From: Cloacimonetes bacterium UBA5284
GTDB lineage: Bacteria; Cloacimonadota; Cloacimonadia; Cloacimonadales; Cloacimonadaceae
Assembly: GCA_002410505.1 (NCBI GenBank)
Contig: DHSO01000009.1
Coordinates: 1,943 to 37,514 of the forward strand
DNA length: 35,572 bases
Direction: 5' to 3'
Part shown: positions 16,392-25,712 of the stretch, one piece after another
Position numbering within the stretch: position 1 is the first letter of the stretch
Layout of the letters: each line of letters opens with the position of its first letter
Program-made: the position numbers and the translations under genes
Notes under the pieces: generated by a model
Databases searched by the model: none
The model's input: the letters and a program-made list of their open reading frames with translations, nothing else
Told to the model about the DNA's origin: nothing

Positions 16392-17845
16392 GCACGATGA
16401 ATCAACATTTATCTCTGAAACAAAAGCAGGAGCTCGCCCTCAAGCCCAAGATGTTACAATCCCTTAAAATGCTCGCATTGCCTATATTGGAGCTGGAAAG
16501 TTACATCAAACAAGAGCTGGAAGGCAATCCCCTGCTGGAATTGAGAGATGAGAAAGATGAAGAGGACTTGATCGATAGCGATTATGAGCAGGCTCCCCCG
16601 GAAACAAACACAGCCCTGGAGGATGTGGATGCTCCGGACGAAGTGTCTGCGGCGGTGGCGGAAGCCCGGCAATTGACCGATATTCTGGATCAATGGAATG
16701 AATACCATAGCGGTAGCGAGGGATACCGCAGCGAGGGTGAGACAGAGCATAGTGACTCTATGATTCGCTATGAGGACGATGCTAAGGAGAAATATCTGGA
16801 GCAGCTCTATCCCCTTAATCTACCGGAACATGAGGTGGATTTCATCACCGAAGTAGTGGATAGCTGTGATTCTTATGGTTTTTTGCCCAAAGATTTTTCG
16901 CTGACACTGGCTGCGGGCCGCTACAAAGTGAGCGCGCGCCGGGCGGAAGAACTGCACCAGATCGTGTTGCATCTAAGCCCCAAGGGGATCTCCGCGCGAG
17001 ACATCACGGAATGTCTGGTGGCTCAACTGAACCAGCAACAGCGCGAGAATCCCATCATTCTGGGCATGGTCACATCTCATTTTGAAAACCTTATTCATCG
17101 CCGCTATCAGAAGATAGCGTCTTTTTTCAACGTGTCTGAAGACACCATCATGGCATATCGGGATCAGATATCCAAGCTGGACCCCAAGCCTGGGCTCAGG
17201 ATCATGCGCAATAACGCGGCTTATGTGTATCCGGATGTTACTCTGAAGCTGATAGATGGGGAATATGTGGTGATTATTAACGATCACATCACTCCAAACA
17301 TCATCATCAGTCCGCGCTATCGCAAGATGATCAACCGGGGCTATTTTGACAAGGCGACTACCTCCTATGTGCGAGAGCGGATAAACAGCGCGAAGTTCCT
17401 GATCAAATCCATCTATATGAGGATGCGAACCCTGGAGCAGGTGTCGCTTTCCATTATCAAACATCAGCATGACTTTTTCTATAAGGGCAGTGGCGTGATG
17501 CAGCCGCTCACTTACAGCGCGATAGCACAGGATGTGGGGAAAAGCGAATCTACCATCAGCCGGGTGGTAAAGCATAAATATGCCGAGACTCCATACGGAA
17601 TCTACGCATTCAAGGATTTCTTTACCTCCACGGCAGGACGGGACGACAACTATGAAAGCATCTCCAGGCACAAAGTGAAGAATTGCATCATTCGCCTGGT
17701 GGAAGGCGAGAACAAAAGTAAACCGCTGTCGGATAGGGAACTGGTGGATATCTTGAAATCCGAAGGACTGAATATCTCGCGCCGCATCATCGCCAAATAC
17801 CGTGATGAGATGGGCATCTTAAATAGCAGATTAAGGAAAAAATAG
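16388..17845 (+). CDS. rpoN: RNA polymerase sigma-54 factor
   Basis: Directs RNA polymerase to -24/-12 promoters that need AAA+ activators. The 485 residues contain region I (LKQKQELALKPKMLQSLKMLALPILELESYI, then ELEGNPLLEL), an acidic region II (about 55-125), the core-binding domain, the helix-turn-helix (DVGKSESTISRVVKHKY, followed by YAFKDFF) and an RpoN box near 464-473. The box reads SRRIIAKYRD where the consensus is ARRTVAKYRE, keeping the key Arg, Lys and Tyr. ATGA overlap with lptB mirrors the lptB-rpoN pair of Proteobacteria. No activator gene is in the window, and no good -24/-12 site was seen in its intergenic regions. Confidence 0.96.
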   Translation: MSTMNQHLSLKQKQELALKPKMLQSLKMLALPILELESYIKQELEGNPLLELRDEKDEEDLIDSDYEQAPPETNTALEDVDAPDEVSAAVAEARQLTDILDQWNEYHSGSEGYRSEGETEHSDSMIRYEDDAKEKYLEQLYPLNLPEHEVDFITEVVDSCDSYGFLPKDFSLTLAAGRYKVSARRAEELHQIVLHLSPKGISARDITECLVAQLNQQQRENPIILGMVTSHFENLIHRRYQKIASFFNVSEDTIMAYRDQISKLDPKPGLRIMRNNAAYVYPDVTLKLIDGEYVVIINDHITPNIIISPRYRKMINRGYFDKATTSYVRERINSAKFLIKSIYMRMRTLEQVSLSIIKHQHDFFYKGSGVMQPLTYSAIAQDVGKSESTISRVVKHKYAETPYGIYAFKDFFTSTAGRDDNYESISRHKVKNCIIRLVEGENKSKPLSDRELVDILKSEGLNISRRIIAKYRDEMGILNSRLRKK

Positions 17846-17853
17846 AGGTTGTT

Positions 17854-19254
17854 TTGGAAGAGTATAAAGTTATTGTAATCGGCGGTGGGCCAGGTGGCTA
17901 TGAATCTGCCATTCGCTTGTCTCAATATGGCATATCCTGCTTGGTAATCGAAAAAGAACGCCTGGGCGGGGTTTGCCTGAACCGGGGCTGCATCCCCACC
18001 AAAGCGCTGGTGAAAAGCGCAGAACTCTATCGTGAAATGAATGAAGCGGAAAGCTTTGGCTTGCCCTCAAGTGAGTTGAATATCGATTATGCGAAGGTCT
18101 TTGAACGCAAGAATAAGATAGTGGAACAACTGGTGGGAGGCATCGAATTTTTGTATCGAAAACGCAAGATTGCCCTTCACACTGCCAAAGTGAACGAAAT
18201 CAGCAAGCTGAGTGACGGCTATGCAATAAAAACTGACGATGATAAAAGCTATAAAGCTCAGTACGTGATCATCGCCACCGGCAGCACTGCCAAGAGCTTG
18301 CCCGGCATCAGCATCGACGAGCGGGACATCATGAGTTCCACCGGAATCTTGCAGATGGACAGTCTGCCTGAAAGCCTTGCGATTGTTGGCGGAGGAGTTA
18401 TCGGTTGCGAATTTGCCTGTATTTATGCTGCCTTTGGGGTGAAAGTGAGCATAGTGGAGTTTTTGCCGCGTCTGGTGGCGCTGGAAGACGAAGAGATATC
18501 CAAGCGTCTGGCTCCTGCTCTGAAGAAAAGCGGCATCAAGGTATTGATCAACACTGCGGTGCAAAGCATCGTCAAGGATGGGCAGGAGATGCTCCTCAAG
18601 CTTAGTGGCGATAATGAATTGCGCGCCCGGAAGGTATTGCTTTCCGTGGGCAGGTTACCTTCATTTGATATTAAATGTACAGATTTTGAACTTAGAACAG
18701 ATAAAGGAGCTATATCGATCGATGATATGATGCGCACATCCGAAGCAGGAATCTATGCCATCGGCGATGTAACGGCCAAGCTTCAACTGGCACATACCGC
18801 CAGCAAACAGGGCCTGCTGGCTGTGGAACACATCGCACATCTGCTGAAAGGGACTGCTGCTCCCAAAAGAAGCCTGGAATACATTAATATTCCACGCTGC
18901 ACCTTTAGCTATCCGGAAATTGGCTCAGTTGGCTACAACGAAGCCGAAGCGAAAGAGAAATATGGCGAGATCATCACCGGGAAATTCCCCTTTACCGCTA
19001 ACGGGAAAGCCATGGCAATGTCTGCAACCCAAGGCTTTGTAAAGACCATCGCCCGCAAAGATACAGGCGAACTGGTGGGTATGCACATCATGGGTCCCGC
19101 AGCCGCGGAACTGATCGCTCAGGGCGCCATCATGATCTCGGCTCATATGACCGCAGAATCCATTGAGGATATCGTATTTGCCCATCCCACACTTTCTGAG
19201 GCAATTATGGAGTCCGTGGAAGATCTGCGCGAACTCTCTATTCACAAAATTTAA
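17854..19254 (+). CDS. lpdA: Dihydrolipoamide dehydrogenase
   Basis: Flavoprotein that reoxidises lipoyl groups of 2-oxoacid dehydrogenase or glycine cleavage complexes with NAD+. Seen are FAD-binding GGGPGGYES (10-18), the redox disulfide GGVCLNRGCIPTK (C41, C46), NAD-binding GGGVIGCEFA, the second FAD motif AIGDV, and the C-terminal catalytic AHPTLSE (H444, E449). The TTG start is five bases after AGAGG (17844-17848). No E1, E2 or glycine cleavage gene is adjacent. Its place between rpoN and hpf breaks an otherwise conserved gene order, so it is either an insertion or a lineage-specific operon member. Confidence 0.93.
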   Translation: MEEYKVIVIGGGPGGYESAIRLSQYGISCLVIEKERLGGVCLNRGCIPTKALVKSAELYREMNEAESFGLPSSELNIDYAKVFERKNKIVEQLVGGIEFLYRKRKIALHTAKVNEISKLSDGYAIKTDDDKSYKAQYVIIATGSTAKSLPGISIDERDIMSSTGILQMDSLPESLAIVGGGVIGCEFACIYAAFGVKVSIVEFLPRLVALEDEEISKRLAPALKKSGIKVLINTAVQSIVKDGQEMLLKLSGDNELRARKVLLSVGRLPSFDIKCTDFELRTDKGAISIDDMMRTSEAGIYAIGDVTAKLQLAHTASKQGLLAVEHIAHLLKGTAAPKRSLEYINIPRCTFSYPEIGSVGYNEAEAKEKYGEIITGKFPFTANGKAMAMSATQGFVKTIARKDTGELVGMHIMGPAAAELIAQGAIMISAHMTAESIEDIVFAHPTLSEAIMESVEDLRELSIHKI

Positions 19255-19267
19255 CAGGAGGATCAAC

Positions 19268-19804
19268 ATGCAAATTACGATTACAGCACGCCGTTTTGAA
19301 CTGACAAAGGCGATTCGGGACTACGTGGAAAGCTCGTGTTTGAAGCTGAAAAAATACTTCGATCAGATTATCACCATCCACGTCACGCTGGCTTTGGAGA
19401 ATAGCCGCAATCTCTGCGAACTATCTCTGCATGCCGGTAAATTCGGATTGCAGGCTACCGCGGAGGAGATGGATATGTATCTTTCCATCGATACCGCTTT
19501 GGATAAAATGGAAGCTCAGATAAAGAAACTGAAAGACCGCGTTACGGATCACCAGAAACGAGCTCTAAAGGAGCAATTTACCGATTTTTCCCGTGCTTCG
19601 GATATCCGGGTAAACAATAAAGACCACGCCCGCAAAACCATCAAAACCAAGCGAGTGATTACCGAACCGATGGAAATACAGGAAGCGATGGACAAAATGG
19701 AAGCAAGCAAGGAAGATTTCTTCATCTTCAGAAATATCGAGACCGACCGCATCAATGTATTGGTAAAAAGGGACAGCGAGAACTACAAACTCTTTGAGCC
19801 CTAA
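19268..19804 (+). CDS. hpf: Ribosome hibernation promoting factor, long form
   Basis: Binds the 30S subunit and dimerises 70S ribosomes into inactive 100S particles during slow growth. The 178 residues divide into an N-terminal S30AE domain (about 1-100, starting MQITITARRFELTKAIRDYV), a charged linker and a C-terminal dimerisation domain (IFRNIETDRINVLVKR, ending in NYKLFEP). This is the long type, unlike the short Hpf of E. coli. The frame opens further upstream, but AGGAGG (19256-19261) seven bases before ATG 19268 fixes the start. Its place downstream of rpoN, after lpdA, matches the rpoN-hpf synteny of other diderms. Confidence 0.92.
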   Translation: MQITITARRFELTKAIRDYVESSCLKLKKYFDQIITIHVTLALENSRNLCELSLHAGKFGLQATAEEMDMYLSIDTALDKMEAQIKKLKDRVTDHQKRALKEQFTDFSRASDIRVNNKDHARKTIKTKRVITEPMEIQEAMDKMEASKEDFFIFRNIETDRINVLVKRDSENYKLFEP

Positions 19805-19900
19805 AGCTATAACAGTGGTGGGTATATTGCCCCGCCGCGAAAGAAATTCCTTTGGCCCCTTTCGGCGAACCCGAAGGGGGCACGGAGGAGAAAGGATTAT
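19805..19900 (+). other. hpf-hprK spacer with a GC-rich hairpin
   Basis: The 96-base spacer holds a stem CCCCTT(T)CGG / CCGAAGGGG (19856-19865 with 19871-19879, one bulged T). It ends just before GGAGGAG of hprK. No T-run follows, so it is not a terminator; it might stabilise RNA ends after processing or tune hprK translation. Confidence 0.4.
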
Positions 19901-20881
19901 ATGAAGGAAATCACTGTCCGAGAATTTTTTGACGCCAAGAAGAAAGATCTGGCTCTTTCTCTGGTAACCGAGCCGGAAACCCTTGCCAAAAAAGTAAATT
20001 CGCCCCATGTAAACCGTCCCGGCCTGGCTCTGGCGGGCTATCTGGAAGTGTTTTCGGCAGAGAGAATTCAGGTTTTTGGTGAAACCGAAGTACGCTATCT
20101 GCAATCTTTGAAAGAAGATGATCTCGTGGCCCGCGTGAGGGATATGTTTAAGACCGATATCCCCTGCATCATCATCACTAAAGGTCTCACTCTTCCGCCG
20201 GTAATCGAGTATCTGGCCAATGACCTCAATATCGCCATGCTCTCCAGCCGTCTTTCCACGATAAACCTGATTCAGCATCTTTCCCGCTATCTGCAAGATC
20301 TCTTTGCCCTGGAGAAGACCATTCATGCCACTCTGGTGGATGTGTTTGGTCTGGGCATCATGCTTACCGGTAAAAGCGGCATCGGTAAAAGCGAATGCGC
20401 GCTGGATCTGGTGCACAGAGGCCACAGTTTGGTGGGAGACGACCTTATCACCTTGCGCTATCTGGATGATCAGCTTTATGGACGACCGGGGCGGGAATTC
20501 GGACATTTCATGGAGATTCGCGGAGTGGGCTTTGTGAATGTGGAACGCATGTTTGGCATCGAGCGTACCCGCCGTCAAAAGAGTATCGATCTGCAGATCG
20601 AGTTGATGCCCTGGCAAGAGAATATGGATTATGAGCGTATTGGGTTGGCAAACAGCTACGCAGAGCATTTGGGGGTAAAGATTCCCATCATATACCTGCC
20701 CGTATCCCCGGGGAAAAACGTTTCTGTGATCGTAGAAGTGGCAGCCATGAACATGATATTGAAGGGTGTCGGATACGATGCCGCCGAAGATTTTAACCGA
20801 AAAGTTCACGATGAGATCCGCAAAAAAACCATGCAGAAGAAGATTGAAGATGATGAAAAAAACAGTGACAGTAACGAATAA
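19901..20881 (+). CDS. hprK: HPr kinase/phosphorylase
   Basis: Phosphorylates and dephosphorylates Ser46 of HPr in answer to ATP, phosphate and glycolytic intermediates. The 326 residues include the Walker A loop GKSGIGKS (157-164), the His upstream (H142 in IHATLVDVFG), HSLVGDDLITL, and the family signature EIRGVGFVNVERMFG. The N-terminal domain (about 1-130) is present, so this is a full-length type, not the short proteobacterial form. It has a good GGAGGAG site. ptsH starts inside its 3' end. HPr kinase is well known in Firmicutes and scattered in diderms. Confidence 0.94.
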   Translation: MKEITVREFFDAKKKDLALSLVTEPETLAKKVNSPHVNRPGLALAGYLEVFSAERIQVFGETEVRYLQSLKEDDLVARVRDMFKTDIPCIIITKGLTLPPVIEYLANDLNIAMLSSRLSTINLIQHLSRYLQDLFALEKTIHATLVDVFGLGIMLTGKSGIGKSECALDLVHRGHSLVGDDLITLRYLDDQLYGRPGREFGHFMEIRGVGFVNVERMFGIERTRRQKSIDLQIELMPWQENMDYERIGLANSYAEHLGVKIPIIYLPVSPGKNVSVIVEVAAMNMILKGVGYDAAEDFNRKVHDEIRKKTMQKKIEDDEKNSDSNE

Positions 20882-21113
20882 GCTGGGTTTGCATGCCCGT
20901 CCTTCTGCTCTTTTGGTGCGCGCCGCCACAAAATACCGTTCGGAATTTCACATCGAAAAAGACGGTACGAAGGTAAATGGTAAAAGCATTATGGGTGTAA
21001 TGATGCTGGCAGCAGAGTGCGGCAGCTCCCTGGAACTGATCGCGGATGGAGTGGACGAAGAGTATCTGATAGAAGAAATATCGGAAATGATAAGCTCCGG
21101 CTTTGGGGAGTAA
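20850..21113 (+). CDS. ptsH: Phosphocarrier protein HPr
   Basis: Small carrier of phosphate from enzyme I and substrate of HprK. It has 87 residues. Counting from ATG 20850, the active-site His is H15 in NKLGLHARPS and the regulatory Ser is S46 in NGKSIMG, the exact numbering of the family, which supports this start over ATG 20853. Both phosphorylation sites are intact. It overlaps the hprK end by 32 bases, and ptsI follows after four bases, so the three proteins are co-expressed. Confidence 0.94.
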   Translation: MMKKTVTVTNKLGLHARPSALLVRAATKYRSEFHIEKDGTKVNGKSIMGVMMLAAECGSSLELIADGVDEEYLIEEISEMISSGFGE

Positions 21114-21117
21114 GATC

Positions 21118-22854
21118 ATGAAAGAACACTCAGGAAACAGCATAGCCAAGGGTTTGGCAGCCGGAATTGCCGTTTATATAAACCAGCGCGGCATGGATAT
21201 TCCTCTGCACAGTATAAATCTGGACGAGATTCAGAAAGAGAAGGAAGCATACCTGCAAGCCTGCGCGAAGTCAGCCGCTGAGATCAAGGAACATTTGGGC
21301 GCTCACAGTATGAACAAAAACGAAATGGAAATTCTGAGCTCTCATCTGGACATCCTGGCGGATCCTGAGATTCGTAAAAACATACTGGCAAAAATCCTTG
21401 AGGAATATAAAAACGCTGCTCTGGCCATTGATGAAGCCTATGGCGAGGCGATTGACTTTTTCAGCGGTATGGAAAACCAGATGTTCTCCCAGCGGGCAGC
21501 GGATTTTAAGGACGTACGCAATCGCCTGCTGCGCAAGATATTGAAGCTGGAATCCGATCCCTTTGCCCTGCTGGGACCGGAGGCTATACCCATATTTCAT
21601 GAAATTCAACCCAGCGAAGTAAGCCTTCTGAACAAACTGGGAGTGCGGGCATATCTCTGCGAAGTAGGCAGTTACACCTCGCATGCCGCCATTTTGAGCC
21701 GAGCTCTCAGTATCGCCTGCGTGGGCGCTATACCTGAGCTGCGAAAGCAGATACACGAAGGGGATCACCTCATTATAGACGGTGAACTGGGCTTGGTGAT
21801 CCAAGAGCCGGACGATGAGGCCCTGGAGTTTTATGCTCAGAAGCTGCAAATCCAGGAGATGATCTCGCAGAAGCAGAAAAGCCTGCGTGAAGACCCCGCT
21901 TTCACCCTGTCTAAGCGCAATATTACCATGACTTTGAATATCGGTATTCCCACGGAAATCGACATGGTGGAAGAACTCAACGCGGACGGCGTGGGCTTGT
22001 TTCGTACAGAATTTCTCTTTCTCTCGCGCAACAACCTGCCTTCGGAAGATGAACAATATGAGATCTACCACAATCTGGCCCGCAAGATAGCGCCGAAGAT
22101 ACTCACCATCCGCACCTTCGACCTAGGCGGCGATAAACTGGCCCATTCGATAGACAGTCCCAAAGAAGATAACCCCTATCTGGGCAATCGAGGAATCCGC
22201 TTTTCTCTGGCCCACCCAGAAGTGCTGCGTACCCAATTACGCGCCATACTGCGTGCCTCAGCCCTGGGCAATGTCCGCATCATGTTTCCTATGATTATCG
22301 ATGTTGAGGACTTTTTGCAAGCCAAACGGGTATTGAAATCCTGCGCCGACGAGCTGTATGAACAGGGTGAAAAGTTCGATTATGACATCCCTGTGGGCAG
22401 TATGGTCGAGATCCCCTCGGCGGCAATCAGTTCCGAATCCCTGGCCCGGGAGTGCGATTTCCTTTCCATCGGCACCAATGATCTGGTGCAATACACCCTG
22501 GCCGTTGATCGCAACAACGACATTGTGAATCGCTACTTTATCCAGCATCATCCTGCCGTACTCAAATTGATCCGGCTCACCATCACGAATGCCAAAAAAC
22601 ACAATAGAGGCATTTCTATATGTGGCGAGATGGCATCGCTGAAAGAATATGCCCCCCTGCTGATCGGTATGGGCATTACCGAATTGAGCGTGAATCCATC
22701 CTCATACTACGATATCAAGCGCGTGGTACGAAGCTGTGACGAGGAACTGGATCGACTGGTGGAGAACTGTGATTTTTCGAATACACTGCAGGAAATCGAC
22801 AACCTGGTGTATCACACCCTGAAACCATACTACTCTAAAAAGGGAGCTAACTAA
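21118..22854 (+). CDS. ptsI: PTS enzyme I (PEP-protein phosphotransferase)
   Basis: Autophosphorylates with phosphoenolpyruvate and passes phosphate to HPr. The 578 residues carry the phospho-His site GSYTSHAAIL (H189), the PEP-site segments GVGLFRTEFL and GTNDLVQYTLAVDR, and C502 in ICGEMA. H189 and C502 have the same numbers as in E. coli enzyme I, which backs the ATG at 21118 (GGGGAG seven bases upstream). There is no GAF domain, so it is a sugar-type enzyme I rather than PtsP of the nitrogen PTS. No EIIA, EIIB or EIIC lies near. Confidence 0.95.
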   Translation: MKEHSGNSIAKGLAAGIAVYINQRGMDIPLHSINLDEIQKEKEAYLQACAKSAAEIKEHLGAHSMNKNEMEILSSHLDILADPEIRKNILAKILEEYKNAALAIDEAYGEAIDFFSGMENQMFSQRAADFKDVRNRLLRKILKLESDPFALLGPEAIPIFHEIQPSEVSLLNKLGVRAYLCEVGSYTSHAAILSRALSIACVGAIPELRKQIHEGDHLIIDGELGLVIQEPDDEALEFYAQKLQIQEMISQKQKSLREDPAFTLSKRNITMTLNIGIPTEIDMVEELNADGVGLFRTEFLFLSRNNLPSEDEQYEIYHNLARKIAPKILTIRTFDLGGDKLAHSIDSPKEDNPYLGNRGIRFSLAHPEVLRTQLRAILRASALGNVRIMFPMIIDVEDFLQAKRVLKSCADELYEQGEKFDYDIPVGSMVEIPSAAISSESLARECDFLSIGTNDLVQYTLAVDRNNDIVNRYFIQHHPAVLKLIRLTITNAKKHNRGISICGEMASLKEYAPLLIGMGITELSVNPSSYYDIKRVVRSCDEELDRLVENCDFSNTLQEIDNLVYHTLKPYYSKKGAN

Positions 22855-24194
22855 TGATCCGTTTTGACCATCGCAATCTCCTGGCAAATCCGTTTCTTGC
22901 CGGTGCTATGCGTCCATCAAGAGTGCTGGACTACAGTGAAAAAGTGCAGGACGCGAAAGCCGAACTGAATATTGACCACAAAGCCGGGACATTGGGTTTC
23001 TACGACCTTCCGGAGCAAAGCACTCAGCACATCAGTTCTTTTGTGCAACAACTGGATCCCATGTTTGACACCATGGTGGTTTTGGGAATCGGGGGCAGCG
23101 CTTTGGGCAACAAAGCTATCTACAACGCTCTGAAAACAGAAGCTCATCTAAAACGCCGGGTTTTGGTTTACGACAATGTGGATCCGGTGTTTTTACATGA
23201 GATTTTGGGGCAGATCACACTGGAAAAGACCCTGTTCAACGTGATCACCAAAAGCGGGGGAACAGCAGAAACAATGAGCGCCTACATGATCTTGCTGGAT
23301 CTTCTACAACGCAAGTTTCCTTCCGACTACCGCAAACGCATGATTATCACCACAGACAAAGAGAAGGGTTTCTTGCGCCGAATTGCCGATGGCGAGGGCT
23401 ATTCGTCCTTCATTGTTCCCGGAAATGTGGGTGGGCGCTTTTCTGTGCTTTCGGATGTGGGATTGCTTTCTTCCGCCTTTGCAGGTGTGGATATTAAGGC
23501 CATGCTTGCAGGTGCTGCGCAGATGAGGGACCTCTGCGATAGCGCGGATATTATGCACAATCCCGCCCTGTTGAACGGGCTGTTGCATTTCCTGTATATG
23601 CGGGAAGGTAAAAACATCAGCGTAATGATGCCCTATAGCAATTCCCTTTACGATTTTGCCGATTGGTATCGCCAGTTATGGGCGGAAAGTCTGGGCAAGC
23701 GCTACGACCTGAAAGGCAGGGAGATATACGTGGGGCAAACCCCGGTGAAAGCACTGGGCACCACAGATCAACATTCGCAGATTCAGCTTTATACCGAGGG
23801 GCCAAACGACAAAGTAATCACTTTCCTCAGTGTGGAACATTTTGAACACGATTATACAATCCCAAACCTGCATCCGGAGCAGGAAGACATCAGCTATCTG
23901 GGCGGCAAAAAGCTATCCGAATTGCTGAATGCCGAACGTCTGGCCACCGAAATCGCGCTCTGCAAGTCCGGCAGACCCAATGCCAATCTGATCTTTCCCG
24001 GCATTGACGCCGAAAATCTCGGCGCAGCCATCATGATGTATGAGATTCAAACCGTATTTACAGGTAAGCTACTGAATATTAATCCCTTGGATCAACCGGG
24101 AGTGGAGACGGGGAAGATCGCCACTTTTGCCTTGATGGGAAAGAAGGGTTACGATAAAGAACGTGAGGAAATAGCTGATTATACCAAATCATAA
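22854..24194 (+). CDS. pgi: Glucose-6-phosphate isomerase
   Basis: Interconverts glucose-6-phosphate and fructose-6-phosphate. The 446 residues show VVLGIGGSALGNKA (the phosphosugar-binding loop), NVITKSGGTAETM, the GGRFSVLSDVGLL segment, DFADWYRQLWAESLGK and QHSQIQLYTEGP. The size is that of the shorter bacterial type. It overlaps the ptsI stop by one base (TAATG) with GGGAG upstream, so it belongs to the hprK-ptsHI transcript. Together with glgP downstream it points to glycogen or glucan turnover feeding glycolysis. Confidence 0.94.
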   Translation: MIRFDHRNLLANPFLAGAMRPSRVLDYSEKVQDAKAELNIDHKAGTLGFYDLPEQSTQHISSFVQQLDPMFDTMVVLGIGGSALGNKAIYNALKTEAHLKRRVLVYDNVDPVFLHEILGQITLEKTLFNVITKSGGTAETMSAYMILLDLLQRKFPSDYRKRMIITTDKEKGFLRRIADGEGYSSFIVPGNVGGRFSVLSDVGLLSSAFAGVDIKAMLAGAAQMRDLCDSADIMHNPALLNGLLHFLYMREGKNISVMMPYSNSLYDFADWYRQLWAESLGKRYDLKGREIYVGQTPVKALGTTDQHSQIQLYTEGPNDKVITFLSVEHFEHDYTIPNLHPEQEDISYLGGKKLSELLNAERLATEIALCKSGRPNANLIFPGIDAENLGAAIMMYEIQTVFTGKLLNINPLDQPGVETGKIATFALMGKKGYDKEREEIADYTKS

Positions 24195-24199
24195 ACCAA

Positions 24200-24243
24200 G
24201 CTTCAGCCTGCTGCTGCTTAATAGGTTGAAGCAAGAAGCTTTT
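24200..24243 (+). terminator. Weak hairpin after pgi
   Basis: GCTTCAGCCT (24200-24209) pairs with AGGTTGAAGC (24223-24232) over 10 bp with one G-U, with a 13-base loop. Only a short TTTT follows eight bases later, so termination would be partial at best. It lies 11 bases before the ribosome site of the next gene. Confidence 0.35.
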
Positions 24244-24254
24244 CTGGAGGAACC

Positions 24255-25712
24255 ATGAAACGCGCTCTATGCGTTATAATATTGATAAGTATATTATCTC
24301 CAGCCCTTTGGGCAGCCTCTTTTGATGAATTCAGGCTTCGAGCCGCAGAGCTAAAGAACGACTATGCGGCACAGAATAGCTTGGTGCAGGAGTATCTTTA
24401 CCGCGCGCAAAGTGTGGATGAACATCGCGAGCTGCAAAACTATTGGCAGTCTTTCGATAGAGAAGCTTGCCTGGCACATTACAAACGCCTTGCAAAAGCG
24501 AATCCCGCCAATGCTGAATACGGTTATCTGGCCATCCGTCTTCTGGAAAACAATAAAGAAGAAAGCTACAAACTGCTGGAAAAACATCCCCGGTTATATT
24601 GGGGATATCGCTTGGTTGCGCTTGCTTTTACCGCGGATATGCAAGATCCGGCTTACGCTGAAACGCTAGATTACGCGAAAGCTACCGGGCATCTGGATCG
24701 GGGCATCACAGAATTTCCCGAAGATGATTATCTGCTATTGGCACAAGCCTATAGATACCGGGCGGAAAATGATCTTCAGAAAGCACTGAATTACATCGCG
24801 AAATTGAAGGATCCCAATACCATACAGAGCAACTACTATTTTATCTACGATCTCTGCGTTCAAAGCAAAAACGCTCAAGTATATGGCAGCATCATGGATA
24901 AACTACTAAATTCATCCATTGCCGCAAGGGAAATTGACAGCGAACAGGCCAAACAGTCCCGGCTTCTCTTTATGCTGGCTTTTGTGAAAGACAGCGCGGG
25001 GCTCATCGAACTGGAACGCTATGCATCTCAAAATCCCGCTTTGATGAAAAACGGTGAAGCTCTGTTGTATATGGCGGACACAAATCTGGAATATGATGAC
25101 AGCGAACGTGCAGTGGAATATCTGCGGCAGGCGGTTGCCATGGGAGCCCTGCAGTACCCGGAAATGAAAAACTATTCAAAAAACACCGCTCTTAAAAGCA
25201 GTCCCGCTTGGGAATCTCTTCTTTTGCAAAGTAAAAGCGCCTGGGAAGCTGACGCGCCGAGGCGGGCAGCAGATTTATTGCAAAATAGAAGCACGATATC
25301 CGCAGCAAATTGGGAGATGAAGGATCTTAATGGCTTTATCCATAATTTTGCCGATCTTCGGGGTCAGGTAGTGATCCTGGATTTCTGGGCGCAATGGTGC
25401 GGCCCCTGCAAATTGGCAATGCCGCCGCTGAGCAAATGGGTGCAAACCGAAATGCCGGAAGGAGTGAAGGTATATTCCGTAAATGTGATTGAAAACGACT
25501 ATAACAAAGCTAAAGACTATTTCCGTGAAAACGAATTTGCCATGGAATATCTGGAAGGTAACAGCGATATTGAAGCTGCATACAAGGTGACGGCAATTCC
25601 GCACATCGTGGTAATCGACAAGCAAGGCAACATAGCCTGGGAACAAGTAGGATTTTCTTACGACCTGGAAGAGAAACTAAGCATCTGGGCCGAACATCTT
25701 TTGGCAGAATGA
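24255..25712 (+). CDS. Exported protein with C-terminal thioredoxin-like domain
   Basis: 485 residues. A signal peptide (MKRALCVIILISILSPALWA) is followed by a helical, TPR-like region (about 30-330) rich in A/Y/L pairs (NPANAEYGYLAIRLLENNKEE, SERAVEYLRQAVAMGAL). A thioredoxin fold of the TlpA/ResA type runs from about 350 to the end, with DFWAQWCGPCKLAMPPL (C382, C385) and the cis-Pro in VTAIPHIVVID. A periplasmic thiol-disulfide role is likely; the TPR part may hold a partner. GGAGG sits upstream. Its stop overlaps the next gene by four bases (ATGA). Confidence 0.82.
   Translation: MKRALCVIILISILSPALWAASFDEFRLRAAELKNDYAAQNSLVQEYLYRAQSVDEHRELQNYWQSFDREACLAHYKRLAKANPANAEYGYLAIRLLENNKEESYKLLEKHPRLYWGYRLVALAFTADMQDPAYAETLDYAKATGHLDRGITEFPEDDYLLLAQAYRYRAENDLQKALNYIAKLKDPNTIQSNYYFIYDLCVQSKNAQVYGSIMDKLLNSSIAAREIDSEQAKQSRLLFMLAFVKDSAGLIELERYASQNPALMKNGEALLYMADTNLEYDDSERAVEYLRQAVAMGALQYPEMKNYSKNTALKSSPAWESLLLQSKSAWEADAPRRAADLLQNRSTISAANWEMKDLNGFIHNFADLRGQVVILDFWAQWCGPCKLAMPPLSKWVQTEMPEGVKVYSVNVIENDYNKAKDYFRENEFAMEYLEGNSDIEAAYKVTAIPHIVVIDKQGNIAWEQVGFSYDLEEKLSIWAEHLLAE

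Noticed and set aside
20766..20849. Upstream extension of ptsH
   Set aside because: It lies within hprK and would shift the conserved His15 and Ser46 numbering.
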